A stretch of 64,000 nucleotides of DNA from contig NZ_CP071321.1 of the NCBI RefSeq assembly GCF_017309585.1, positions 3,286,001-3,350,000 of the forward strand, given 5' to 3'. The DNA comes from Nitrogeniibacter aestuarii (lineage in GTDB: Bacteria; Pseudomonadota; Gammaproteobacteria; Burkholderiales; Rhodocyclaceae). The notes beneath the pieces were generated by a model. That model was given only the letters and a program-made list of their open reading frames with translations, did not search any database and was not told the origin of the DNA. Of this stretch, positions 34,720-43,103 are shown one piece after another. Made by a program: the position numbers and the translations under genes. Positions within the stretch are counted from its first letter, which is position 1, and each line of letters begins with the position of its first letter.

Positions 34720-35733
34720 TCAGGTCGCCGATGCCACGTCACAGTCTGCTTCATCACGGGCAACGCCCACCCGGTTGCGCCCGGCGTGCTTGGCCCGATA
34801 AAGCGCCTCGTCGGCGCGCTGCAGCAGAACCTCCTGTGTCACTGAGGACGGATCACCGGTCGCGACGCCAATACTTACGGTGAGCATGCCGTCGTGCTTT
34901 GACGCTTCGTTCGGGATACGCAAACCCGCCACCGCTGCCCGAATGCGCTCGGCGACCACCATCGCACCTTCTTCTGTCGTTCCCGGCAAGACGAGCACGA
35001 ACTCCTCGCCCCCGTAACGTGACACCAGATCACCCGATCGTGCCGCGGCACCCGCAAGCACGGACGCTACGCTCTTGAGGCACGCATCGCCTTGCGGGTG
35101 ACCGTAGGTATCGTTGAATTGCTTGAAATGATCGACGTCGAGCATCATCACCGAGACTAGGTGATCGCTCTGGCGCCCGCGTGTCCATTCGTTGCCGATG
35201 TGCTCGTCGAACGCCCGACGATTCGCCAGTCCGGTCAGGGAGTCGCGCGAGGCCAGCCGTTGCAGTTCCTCCTGCGCCTCTTTCTGCACCGTCATGTCTC
35301 GGAGGGTCTCGATCACGGCCAGCAATTTGCCGTCGGAATCGAAGATCGGCCCTGCATCGATGTGCAGGTATTGCCGCGTCCGAACTCGTGGCATCACGCA
35401 CCAGTTCTCGGCGTGAAAACCGTGCTCGTTGTTCGAGGTCAGATCATAGTCAGCGTAAAGGCCTTCGGCTTCGTCGAAGCGCTGCTGCGCGATCAGGTCT
35501 GCCAGCGTGGGACGATCCTTGCCGTAGAAGGCGAGCCGATGTCGCGAGCTACCGACCACCTCATCGGCCTTTACGCCAGTCAGGCGTTCGCAGGCCTTGT
35601 TCCAGATGATGACCCGGCAGTTCGCGTCGAGCACAAAGGTCGGGACAACCAGGTGGCGCATCAGGCTGACAGCAAAGCCTCGATCAGGTGACAGGGCTTC
35701 GATCGTCTTGAGTTGTGTCTCCGGTGTGGTCAT
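34720..35733 (-). CDS. PAS-GGDEF diguanylate cyclase
   Basis: A 337-residue soluble protein. A PAS domain covers about residues 22-150 (VVPTFVLDANCRVIIWNKACERLTG), ending in a PAC-like stretch, and a GGDEF domain covers 160-330 with active-site GGEEF at 241-245. An inhibitory I-site RxxD (R232-D235) stands five residues before it, so product inhibition by c-di-GMP is expected. No membrane segments and no EAL domain. It has the sequence needed for cyclase activity. It is divergent from a cytoplasmic CZB chemoreceptor across 251 bp. Confidence 0.92.
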   Translation of the reverse strand: MTTPETQLKTIEALSPDRGFAVSLMRHLVVPTFVLDANCRVIIWNKACERLTGVKADEVVGSSRHRLAFYGKDRPTLADLIAQQRFDEAEGLYADYDLTSNNEHGFHAENWCVMPRVRTRQYLHIDAGPIFDSDGKLLAVIETLRDMTVQKEAQEELQRLASRDSLTGLANRRAFDEHIGNEWTRGRQSDHLVSVMMLDVDHFKQFNDTYGHPQGDACLKSVASVLAGAAARSGDLVSRYGGEEFVLVLPGTTEEGAMVVAERIRAAVAGLRIPNEASKHDGMLTVSIGVATGDPSSVTQEVLLQRADEALYRAKHAGRNRVGVARDEADCDVASAT

Positions 35734-35984
35734 TGTTCTCCTCCAGGCTTGAACGCCTTGTTCTGTGGACTACGACCGCATACACCGAAAGTTGAATGGC
35801 TCACGTCATACACCCTTGTCATGAAAACGCTCCGACCATGGCGCCAGTTGAGACAATTGGCAGGCTTTTTCTCCTCTGTTCATGATCTTGAAAACTCAAG
35901 CCGAGGCAAAAATCTCCGATATTTCCTCCGAAGATGGCATACGCAGAACGTCGATAACGCCCTTTCGCAAGGAGAATTGCGGTC

Positions 35985-37094
35985 ATGTTTTTCAAGAAGA
36001 ATAATTCCACGCAGGACGTGCGCGTCACACAACTCGAGGCCGAACTGGCCGCCCGGGATCAGCGCATCGTTCAGCTAGAGGCAGACATCGAGCGAATCGA
36101 GGCCGATTCGCGGAAAGCGGGCGCCCAGTGCCGCAGGCTCCAGTCGCTGGTCGCTGAGCTGCAAAGTTTCGGCGACTCGATTGTCGAAGTGCAAAGTGGC
36201 GTCCATCAGATGGCAGAGACCATGCGTGGTGAACGCTCGCGCGCCCAGGAGGCACGGGACGTTTCCGAGAACGGACGCAACGCCGTCAGCGGTATCGCCG
36301 GGCGCCTGAACTCGTTGGCCGAAGCCTCGGCACGGGCTGCAGAGCAGGCAAGTCAGATGGACACACGGGCCACCGAGGTGAGCCGCTTCGTTGAACTGAT
36401 TCGCGAAATCGCCGACCAGACCAACCTCCTCGCCCTGAACGCTGCCATCGAAGCAGCGCGTGCCGGCGAGCAGGGCCGTGGCTTCGCCGTCGTGGCCGAC
36501 GAAGTGCGAAAGCTGGCCGAACGCACGGCAACCGCCACCACGGAAATTACCCATCTTGTCGAACAGATCCGCGAGGACAGCAGCTCAAGCAGCGCGCAAA
36601 TGACCAAGCTGGCCGAGCAGTCTTCTCACTTCAGTTCCGACGGGCAGAAAGCCGCCAGCACAATGGACCAGCTCATGAGCATCTCGTCCGGCATGGGGCG
36701 CAGTGTTTCGATTGCCGCGCTGCGCGGATTCTGCGAGCTGGCGAAGATGGATCACCTGCTGTTCAAGTTCCGGGTGTACGAGCAGCTCTTCAACCTGCGA
36801 CCCCAGGAAGCCGTTGTGGGCCACCACGATTGCCGACTCGGGAAATGGTATTACGAGGGTGAAGGCAAGTCCTGCTTCTCGACTCTGGCCGGCTTCAATC
36901 AGCTCGAGTCGCCCCATGCTCAGGTCCACAACGCCGCCAGCGCAGCCTTGCAGGCACATCAGGCATCGCGCGAGGATGAAGTCATCCGCCATGTCGAAGC
37001 CATGGAGAAAGCGAGCATGGAAGTGATTACCGTTCTGGAGCGCATGGCCACCGATGGGGCAACACGCGGCGATCTGGTGTGCGCCGTAACCTGA
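35985..37094 (+). CDS. Soluble methyl-accepting chemoreceptor with C-terminal CZB zinc-binding domain
   Basis: A 369-residue protein without transmembrane segments or an N-terminal sensor domain. It begins with a coiled coil (residues 12-60), has the conserved signalling tip at 140-181 (EIADQTNLLALNAAIEAARA onward), and ends with a CZB domain from about 246: H257 in KMDHLLF, HHDC (H280, H281, C283) and HAQVH (H311, H315) form the zinc site. CZB proteins sense zinc or hypochlorous acid through the reactive Cys. The predicted signalling arm is short, so it may act with diguanylate cyclases rather than flagellar CheA; the adjacent cyclase gene fits. Confidence 0.9.
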   Translation: MFFKKNNSTQDVRVTQLEAELAARDQRIVQLEADIERIEADSRKAGAQCRRLQSLVAELQSFGDSIVEVQSGVHQMAETMRGERSRAQEARDVSENGRNAVSGIAGRLNSLAEASARAAEQASQMDTRATEVSRFVELIREIADQTNLLALNAAIEAARAGEQGRGFAVVADEVRKLAERTATATTEITHLVEQIREDSSSSSAQMTKLAEQSSHFSSDGQKAASTMDQLMSISSGMGRSVSIAALRGFCELAKMDHLLFKFRVYEQLFNLRPQEAVVGHHDCRLGKWYYEGEGKSCFSTLAGFNQLESPHAQVHNAASAALQAHQASREDEVIRHVEAMEKASMEVITVLERMATDGATRGDLVCAVT

Positions 37095-37340
37095 GAGACT
37101 TGCATGCGACGGCCCTCGGCCCCGTGACAACTGCGTCCGGGTGGCATCGGTACTGCCACCCCCACGCCGGACCACGCACTCGCTGACGGTCCACTAGCCG
37201 CGAGCACAGCAACCCGACACTTCCAGAAAGCAACGATGCTCAGGAACCGACGTATCGGGACGCGGTGCCCATGTAAGCCGGCGATTTCAACCTGACGGTT
37301 CTCGGCACCTATCGGCCGCCTGCATCCATTGATGCATCGA

Positions 37341-38870
37341 TCATCGCTCAGTGACGGGAGCCGGGGCGCAGCGATAGCCTTCGGCCATGATGATGAATGC
37401 CTCCACCTGAGTCGCGATCCATAGCGCATCCCGGTCCAGTTCATCGGCCATGATGCGCGCGACTTCCGGTGCAATGGCAATGGCCGCCGCTGCATCGAGA
37501 AACAGAGCCCGATGGCGTCGGGCCAGCACATCCTCGACCGTCAGGGCGAACTGTTTGCGCACCGCGTGGCGCACCTGCCCTTCCGTCAGATCAAGCTCGG
37601 GATGGAGTCGTTCGCCGGCTTCGGGCAGCTCCGTATGCAGGGCGAGCGCCTGCGTCTTGCAACTGCGGGGCGCCAGACCACCCGCCTTGATGGCTTCATC
37701 CACCACTTCTTCGGCCATCTGCCGATAGGTCGTCCACTTGCCGCCGGCAATCGTGATGAGGCTCTGATGCTCGACGCGGATCACGTGCTCTCGCGACAAC
37801 TCGCTGGTGCTGGCCTCGGGATCGGTCGAAATCAAGGGCCTGAGCCCGGCAAACACGCTCAGCACGTCGGCGCGCGTGGGCGCCTTTTCGAGACACTGGC
37901 CCGCCTCGCGCAGGATGAAGTCAATCTCGTCTTCATAGGCAATCGGCTCGATCGGCAATTGATCGAGCGGCGTATCGGTCGTACCCAGCAACACCCTGCC
38001 CAGCCAGGGAATCATGAACAGCACGCGGCCGTCCTCGGTCTCCGGCACCAGCATGGCCTGATCACCGGGCAACCATCTGGCATCGACCACCAGGTGGACG
38101 CCCTGGCTCGGCGACACCATGGGCGCCACGTCGGGCTGCGCCATGCGCCGGATGCTGTCCACCCAGACCCCGGCCGCATTGACGACCACCCTGGCCGTGA
38201 ATTCAAGTTCCCGCCCGGTAATGAGGTCACGCGCACTGACACCGCTGACGCGCCCGTCGCTCATGGCAAGACCGGTGACCGGCACGTAGTTCAGCGCCAG
38301 CCCCCCCTGGTCATGGACGGTCTGCGCCAACGCGACGGCCAATGCGGCGTCGTCGAACTGAGCGTCCATGTAGGCCACGCCGCCGAGCAAACCCTCGCGC
38401 TTGACGGCGGGCAACGCCTCTACGGTTTCGTCGACCGACAGCACCCTCACAGGCCCGAGGCCGAAGCGGCCGGCGAGCAGGCTGTAGGCGGTGAGGCCGA
38501 CACGTAACTTGAGCTTGTCCCAGACGGTATAGACTGGCACCACGAAGGACAATGGCTTGACCCACCGCGGCGCGTTGCGAACCATGCGCGAGCGTTCGAC
38601 TAGGGCCTCTCGTACCAGGCCTATACGCCCCTGCTCCAGGTAGCGCACGCCCCCGTGCACCAGTTTGGTCGAGCGCGAACTGGTGCCCTTGGCAAAGTCA
38701 TGTGCGTCGAGCAGCAGCGTCCTGTAGCCCCGGCTGGCCGCATCGACCGCTGTCCCGAGGCCGGTGGCTCCACCACCGATGATGATGATGTCCCAGTCAG
38801 TCTGTTCGGCTGCGCGGACCAGCAGCTCCGGTCGCGCCAAGGGAACGATCGCGGCTTTGTCAGGCGCCAT
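37341..38870 (-). CDS. glpD: Aerobic glycerol-3-phosphate dehydrogenase
   Basis: A 509-residue FAD enzyme oxidising glycerol-3-phosphate to dihydroxyacetone phosphate and reducing quinone at the inner membrane. The FAD motif is DIIIIGGGATGLGTAVDAAS (about residues 27-46), followed by KGTSSRSTKLVHGGVRYLEQ; the C-terminal DAO_C domain is present. Its start overlaps the end of glpK by 11 bp, so the two are translated together. The 246 bp beyond its 3' end (37095-37340) hold no gene. Confidence 0.95.
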   Translation of the reverse strand: MAPDKAAIVPLARPELLVRAAEQTDWDIIIIGGGATGLGTAVDAASRGYRTLLLDAHDFAKGTSSRSTKLVHGGVRYLEQGRIGLVREALVERSRMVRNAPRWVKPLSFVVPVYTVWDKLKLRVGLTAYSLLAGRFGLGPVRVLSVDETVEALPAVKREGLLGGVAYMDAQFDDAALAVALAQTVHDQGGLALNYVPVTGLAMSDGRVSGVSARDLITGRELEFTARVVVNAAGVWVDSIRRMAQPDVAPMVSPSQGVHLVVDARWLPGDQAMLVPETEDGRVLFMIPWLGRVLLGTTDTPLDQLPIEPIAYEDEIDFILREAGQCLEKAPTRADVLSVFAGLRPLISTDPEASTSELSREHVIRVEHQSLITIAGGKWTTYRQMAEEVVDEAIKAGGLAPRSCKTQALALHTELPEAGERLHPELDLTEGQVRHAVRKQFALTVEDVLARRHRALFLDAAAAIAIAPEVARIMADELDRDALWIATQVEAFIIMAEGYRCAPAPVTER

Positions 38871-40350
38871 CAGCCCACCCGCGGGCGCGCTCGACGGCCT
38901 TGCTCCAGCGCGCCCGCATAGCTTCTCGCCAGTCCGCCGAGGCTTGCGGTTCGAACACCCGGTCGGCCGACCAGTGCTCGATCAGGGCCTGATCGTCAGG
39001 CCAGACATCCACCGCACGTCCGGCCAGAAAGGCAGCACCCAATACGGTGGTCTCGGTCATTTCGGGGCGCACCACCGGCACCCCCGCCACGTCGGCCTGC
39101 AGCTGCATGAGCAGATCGTTTCGGGTCATGCCGCCATCCACGCGCAACTCTTTCACTGGCGCCCCGTCCGCGGCAATGGCCGTGAGCAGGTCGGCGGTCT
39201 GCAGTGCGACCGCCTCGAGCGAGGCCCGCGCAATGTGTGCGGCGGTCGAACCGCGGGTCAGGCCAATGAGCGTACCCCGCGCGTAGGCATCCCAATGGGG
39301 CGCGCCCATGCCAGCGAAGGCCGGCACCATGACCACTTCGCCGCTGTCGGGCACCTGGGCTGCCAGCGCTTCGACCTCGGGCGCCGAGCGAATGATGCCC
39401 AGCCCGTCGCGCAACCACTGGATGAGGGCTCCGGCCGTGAAGATGCTGCCCTCGAGCAGGTAGTCGGTCTGGCCATTGCGACGCCACGCCACGGTGCTGA
39501 GCAGTCGGTGTTGCGAAGGCACCGGGGCCTCGCCCGTGTGAACGGTCAGGAAGCAACCGGTGCCGTAGGTATTCTTCGCCATGCCCGGCTTCAGGCAGGC
39601 CTGACCGAAGGTAGCGGCCTGCTGATCGCCAGCGATGCCGGCAATCGCAATGGGCTCACCGAACAGCGTCGCATCGGTTTCGCCCACGACCGCGGACGAA
39701 TCGACCACGTCGGGCAGCACGGCGACCGGGATGTCGAAGAGCGCGAGCAGCTCGGCGTCCCATTCGCCTCGATGGATATCGAAGAGCATGGTACGCGCAG
39801 CGTTGCTGATGTCGGTCACATGGCAAGCACCGCCGCTCAGATGCCAGATCAGCCAGCTGTCGATGGTGCCGAAGGCCAACTCGCCCCGGGCCGCCCGCGC
39901 ACGCGCCCCCTCGACATGATCAAGCAGCCAGGCCAGTTTGGTCGCGGAAAAATAGGCATCAAGCTCAAGCCCGGTGCTCTTGCGGATGCGCTCCGCATGG
40001 CCCTGGGCACGAATGGCATCGCATTTGTCGGCGGTACGACGGTCCTGCCAGACAATGGCGTTGGCCAGTGGCACACCGGTCTTTCGATCCCACAGAACCG
40101 TGGTCTCACGTTGATTGGTGATGCCGAGTGCACGGACGTTGGCCACCGGCACGCCCGATTCATTGATGACCTGCCGCGCACAGGCAATCTGGGTGCGCCA
40201 GATTTCCTCGGCATCGTGCTCCACCCAGCCCGGTCGCGGAAAGATCTGGGGAAATTCCTGCTGCGCTGTCGCGATGACCCGCGCCGTCTCATCGAACAGC
40301 ATGGCACGGGAACTCGTCGTGCCCTGATCCAGGGCCAACACGTAGTTCAT
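38860..40350 (-). CDS. glpK: Glycerol kinase
   Basis: A 496-residue FGGY-family kinase phosphorylating glycerol. Family segments: LALDQGTTSSRAMLFD at the N-terminus, NQRETTVLW, NTYGTGCFLTVHTG and VDGGMTRNDLLMQLQADVAG. First gene of glpKD. Upstream, two TTCGA/ATAA-containing elements (40376-40389 and 40399-40410) resemble half-sites of DeoR-type GlpR operators, but no glpR or glpF is seen in the window. Confidence 0.97.
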   Translation of the reverse strand: MNYVLALDQGTTSSRAMLFDETARVIATAQQEFPQIFPRPGWVEHDAEEIWRTQIACARQVINESGVPVANVRALGITNQRETTVLWDRKTGVPLANAIVWQDRRTADKCDAIRAQGHAERIRKSTGLELDAYFSATKLAWLLDHVEGARARAARGELAFGTIDSWLIWHLSGGACHVTDISNAARTMLFDIHRGEWDAELLALFDIPVAVLPDVVDSSAVVGETDATLFGEPIAIAGIAGDQQAATFGQACLKPGMAKNTYGTGCFLTVHTGEAPVPSQHRLLSTVAWRRNGQTDYLLEGSIFTAGALIQWLRDGLGIIRSAPEVEALAAQVPDSGEVVMVPAFAGMGAPHWDAYARGTLIGLTRGSTAAHIARASLEAVALQTADLLTAIAADGAPVKELRVDGGMTRNDLLMQLQADVAGVPVVRPEMTETTVLGAAFLAGRAVDVWPDDQALIEHWSADRVFEPQASADWREAMRARWSKAVERARGWADGA

Positions 40351-40470
40351 GGGTCGCTCCGTTTCGCGTTCTCCGTTCGACGATAACGGATTTGCATGGT
40401 TCGATAAAGCATCGGCTGCGGCGCAACACGGTTGCGCGCGAGCTCGACCCGAACCCAGCCCCGGCAGCGA

Positions 40471-41685
40471 TCAGCTTTTTTTGCGGCGCGATTTGGCGTC
40501 CGACGCTTTGGCCTTTTCTGCCGTGGCCTTGCGCTTGCCGGCTGTCTTCTTGCTTTTGGCCTTTCGCGCTTTGGGCTCGCGCTCAGGCTCGCCAGCCGCG
40601 TTCAGATCGCTGTCGTTATCCGTGTCGGCGGCCACATCAGGCTCCGCCACCGACGCGTCCAGCGAGCCGAGCCATTGGCGGCGCCACTGTGCCACGGCAG
40701 GCAGGGTGTCATCCAGACGCGCCTCAAGATGCGCACGCAAGGTCGCCAGTGCCGCCTGATCGGCCGTCTGACTCAGGTCGGGCCACATGGGCTCCAGAAC
40801 GACTCTCATCGCCCCCCGGCCGCCGCTTCGTCTCGGCAAGCCATGGCCGTCGATTGACAGGATGGGCACTTCACCCGTGCTGGGCTCAATGATGAGCTGC
40901 GCGTCCCCGCCGGGCACGGGGACGCGCAAACGGCGACCGAACAGCAGGTCGAATCCGGACACCGGCATCTGCATGACCAGATCGTCATCCTCGATCCGAT
41001 ACAGCCCGTGGGGTTTGAATTGCGCCTCAAGAAGCAGATCGCCTGCGGCTCGACCCTCTTTCGGCTCGGCCTGGCCCGACAACCTCAGGCGGCGCCCTGC
41101 CCACATCAAGGGCGGGACGGTCACCCGCACCTTGCGCGAACTCTTGAGTTCGCCCGTGCCGTTGCAGTCCTCGCAAGGCACCACCGACACAAAACCCCGA
41201 CCATTGCAGATACCGCACTTGTCGAGCCCCTTGCGCGTGCGAATGCGGCCACTCCCATGGCAGGCCTCGCACAGGCATGAACGCCCCAACTCGATCTTGC
41301 CGTCGCCATCACAGGTCTGGCACACAAGCACGTCGCCGAGTTCGAACGCGTGGGAAGTCCCGAAGATTGCCTCTTCAATCGTGAGCCACAGGGTTTCGTG
41401 TTGATCAGGGCCCGGCGTCGAGGATGGCTCGGGTGACGGCTCGGGCTGTGCTGCGGGCTCTTGGGATGCTGCGTCATCGGCCACCGCTTCACCGCCCGAG
41501 AGCACGAAATCGTAAGCCGCACGCACCTGCCGGAATCGCTCGGTCGCCTCGGGGGCCGGATTGCGGTCGGGGTGCCAGTGCATGGCAAGCTTGCGATAGG
41601 CGCGTTTGACCTCGTCGGGCAAGGCGCCCGGAGGGAGGCCCAGAACATCAAACGCCTGATTGAGGCTGGCAGGTCGGTGCGGCAC
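40471..41685 (-). CDS. Divergent DnaJ-like co-chaperone with Lys-rich tail
   Basis: A 404-residue protein. A J-domain occupies residues 8-65 with the Hsp70-activating HPD motif intact (MHWHPDRNPAPEATERFR). A Pro/Ser/Glu-rich linker replaces the usual Gly/Phe region. Four CxxCxGxG zinc repeats follow (CQTCDGDG, CEACHGSG, CGICNGRG, CEDCNGTG; about residues 122-185), then a DnaJ C-terminal substrate domain and a low-complexity Lys/Ala/Arg tail of about 45 residues that looks nucleic-acid binding. It is not the canonical DnaJ, which would sit beside dnaK. Role unknown. Confidence 0.87.
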   Translation of the reverse strand: MPHRPASLNQAFDVLGLPPGALPDEVKRAYRKLAMHWHPDRNPAPEATERFRQVRAAYDFVLSGGEAVADDAASQEPAAQPEPSPEPSSTPGPDQHETLWLTIEEAIFGTSHAFELGDVLVCQTCDGDGKIELGRSCLCEACHGSGRIRTRKGLDKCGICNGRGFVSVVPCEDCNGTGELKSSRKVRVTVPPLMWAGRRLRLSGQAEPKEGRAAGDLLLEAQFKPHGLYRIEDDDLVMQMPVSGFDLLFGRRLRVPVPGGDAQLIIEPSTGEVPILSIDGHGLPRRSGGRGAMRVVLEPMWPDLSQTADQAALATLRAHLEARLDDTLPAVAQWRRQWLGSLDASVAEPDVAADTDNDSDLNAAGEPEREPKARKAKSKKTAGKRKATAEKAKASDAKSRRKKS

Positions 41686-41722
41686 GGCTGAAACCGGATC
41701 GGGTGGCTGAAAACAGGCGAGC

Positions 41723-42646
41723 TTACTCGCTTCTGCGCGCAGTGGCGAGGGCCGCCAGGCGAGCCCGCCAGCGTGTCAAACGCTCCCGCTCCAGCACGCC
41801 GGACGACATGGCGGTGCCGATCAGTACCACGACCGCGCCGACGAGCATCTGTACCGTCACGCTCTCATCGAGCACCAGGGCGCCCCACCCCATGCCGAAG
41901 GCGGGAATCAGGTAGGCCACCGCCGCGGCGCGCGAGGCCCCCACGTGGCTGATCAGCCGGAAATACAGGATGAATGCCAAGGCCGAGCACCCCACGCCAA
42001 GCGCCAGTGCGGCGCCCCAGGCCGTAGCGCCCGGCACCTGCGCCGGCCATGACACCCAGGCCAGTGGCGCGAGCAGAACGACCGCCACCAGTTGCGTGCC
42101 CAGCGAGATGCTCAGTGCCGGAACCCCTTGCAGATGCCGACGCACGATGTTGGCCGACATCCCGTACATCAACGTCGCCAGCAAGACAGCCATCACGGCC
42201 AACCCACCGTGGTCACCGTGAAAACCGGCGTCGTCCGCCGCAAGAATGGCCACGCCGACAAAACCCAGCATCAAGCCGGCAACGCGCACACCCGAGATCC
42301 GCTCGCCCAGCCACAACCACGCCACCAGCGGCGTCCACAGCGCGGCCGTGGCGTTGCCGATGGACGCGAATCCGGAGGTGATGGACAGCAGCGCCCAGGC
42401 AAAGAGTAGAAACGGGATCACGCAGTTGAAGATCCCCACCAGCGCGATCGCCCGCCAGTGTTTCATCATGGCGCCCCACTGCCGCTTCATGAACACCAGC
42501 GGCACAAGGAAAACCGCCGCCGACAGGGCACGGACGAAGACCAGCGCAAACGAACCGAACTCGGGCACCGAAACACGGGTAAACAGGAACGAGGCTCCCC
42601 AGATGGCGGCCAACACCACCAGATCCATCAGATCACGAGGGCGCAT
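41723..42646 (-). CDS. EamA/DMT-family membrane transporter
   Basis: A 307-residue protein with about ten membrane helices made of two EamA repeats (LAAIWGASFLFTRVSVPEFG opens the first). Members export amino acids or metabolites; the substrate is not predictable. GGAGGGATTCG precedes the ATG, and the start overlaps the ogt stop by 14 bp, so it is the third gene of an alkA/ada-ogt-eamA unit, an unexplained partner for repair genes. Confidence 0.88.
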   Translation of the reverse strand: MRPRDLMDLVVLAAIWGASFLFTRVSVPEFGSFALVFVRALSAAVFLVPLVFMKRQWGAMMKHWRAIALVGIFNCVIPFLLFAWALLSITSGFASIGNATAALWTPLVAWLWLGERISGVRVAGLMLGFVGVAILAADDAGFHGDHGGLAVMAVLLATLMYGMSANIVRRHLQGVPALSISLGTQLVAVVLLAPLAWVSWPAQVPGATAWGAALALGVGCSALAFILYFRLISHVGASRAAAVAYLIPAFGMGWGALVLDESVTVQMLVGAVVVLIGTAMSSGVLERERLTRWRARLAALATARRSE

Positions 42647-43103
42647 CGAATCCCTCCAGGGTCAGCAAGGCACGCTTGCGCTCCAGCCCCCAGGCAAAAC
42701 CGGTCAGGCGATCATGGGCACCGAGCACCCGGTGACACGGGATGAACAGCGCGAGCGGATTGCGCCCCACGGCCCCGCCCACCGCCCGACTCGCGCGGGG
42801 GCGCCCGATCCGCGTCGCCAGATCGGCATAGGTCGTCCGGTGTCCCCATGGCACCTCAGCCAGCGCCTCCCAGACCTGCCGTTGAAATGCCGTACCGCTT
42901 GGCGCCAAGTGAAGATCAAAGCCCCTGAGCTCACCGGCGAAATAGGCGTTCAGCTGCGCCGCAGCCGCCTGACAGTGCTCATTCGACGGCAGCTCGACGG
43001 GCGACTGATCGAACGCCGCCGACACCAGCGCATGGTCGCTGGCCAGCACCTGCAGCAGGCCCAGCGGCGTTTCGATGGCCAGCGCTGCCTTGATCGTATT
43101 CAT
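42633..43103 (-). CDS. ogt: Methylated-DNA-[protein]-cysteine S-methyltransferase
   Basis: A 156-residue suicide DNA repair protein moving alkyl groups from O6-alkylguanine to its own cysteine. The active site is IPCHRV, preceded by the recognition-helix Arg finger region SRAVGGAVGRNP. The ATG overlaps the stop of the upstream glycosylase gene by four bases (ATGA), so the two are co-translated. It is the stand-alone Ogt form; the Ada regulatory domain is in the neighbouring protein. Confidence 0.95.
   Translation of the reverse strand: MNTIKAALAIETPLGLLQVLASDHALVSAAFDQSPVELPSNEHCQAAAAQLNAYFAGELRGFDLHLAPSGTAFQRQVWEALAEVPWGHRTTYADLATRIGRPRASRAVGGAVGRNPLALFIPCHRVLGAHDRLTGFAWGLERKRALLTLEGFDAPS

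Noticed and set aside
37095..37340. Short frames between the CZB receptor and glpD
   Set aside because: They are extensions or shadows with no start signals; the 246-bp gap appears empty.
40376..40410. Candidate GlpR operator upstream of glpK
   Set aside because: Only half-sites with TTCGA and ATAA are visible and no glpR gene is nearby; too weak to list as a site.
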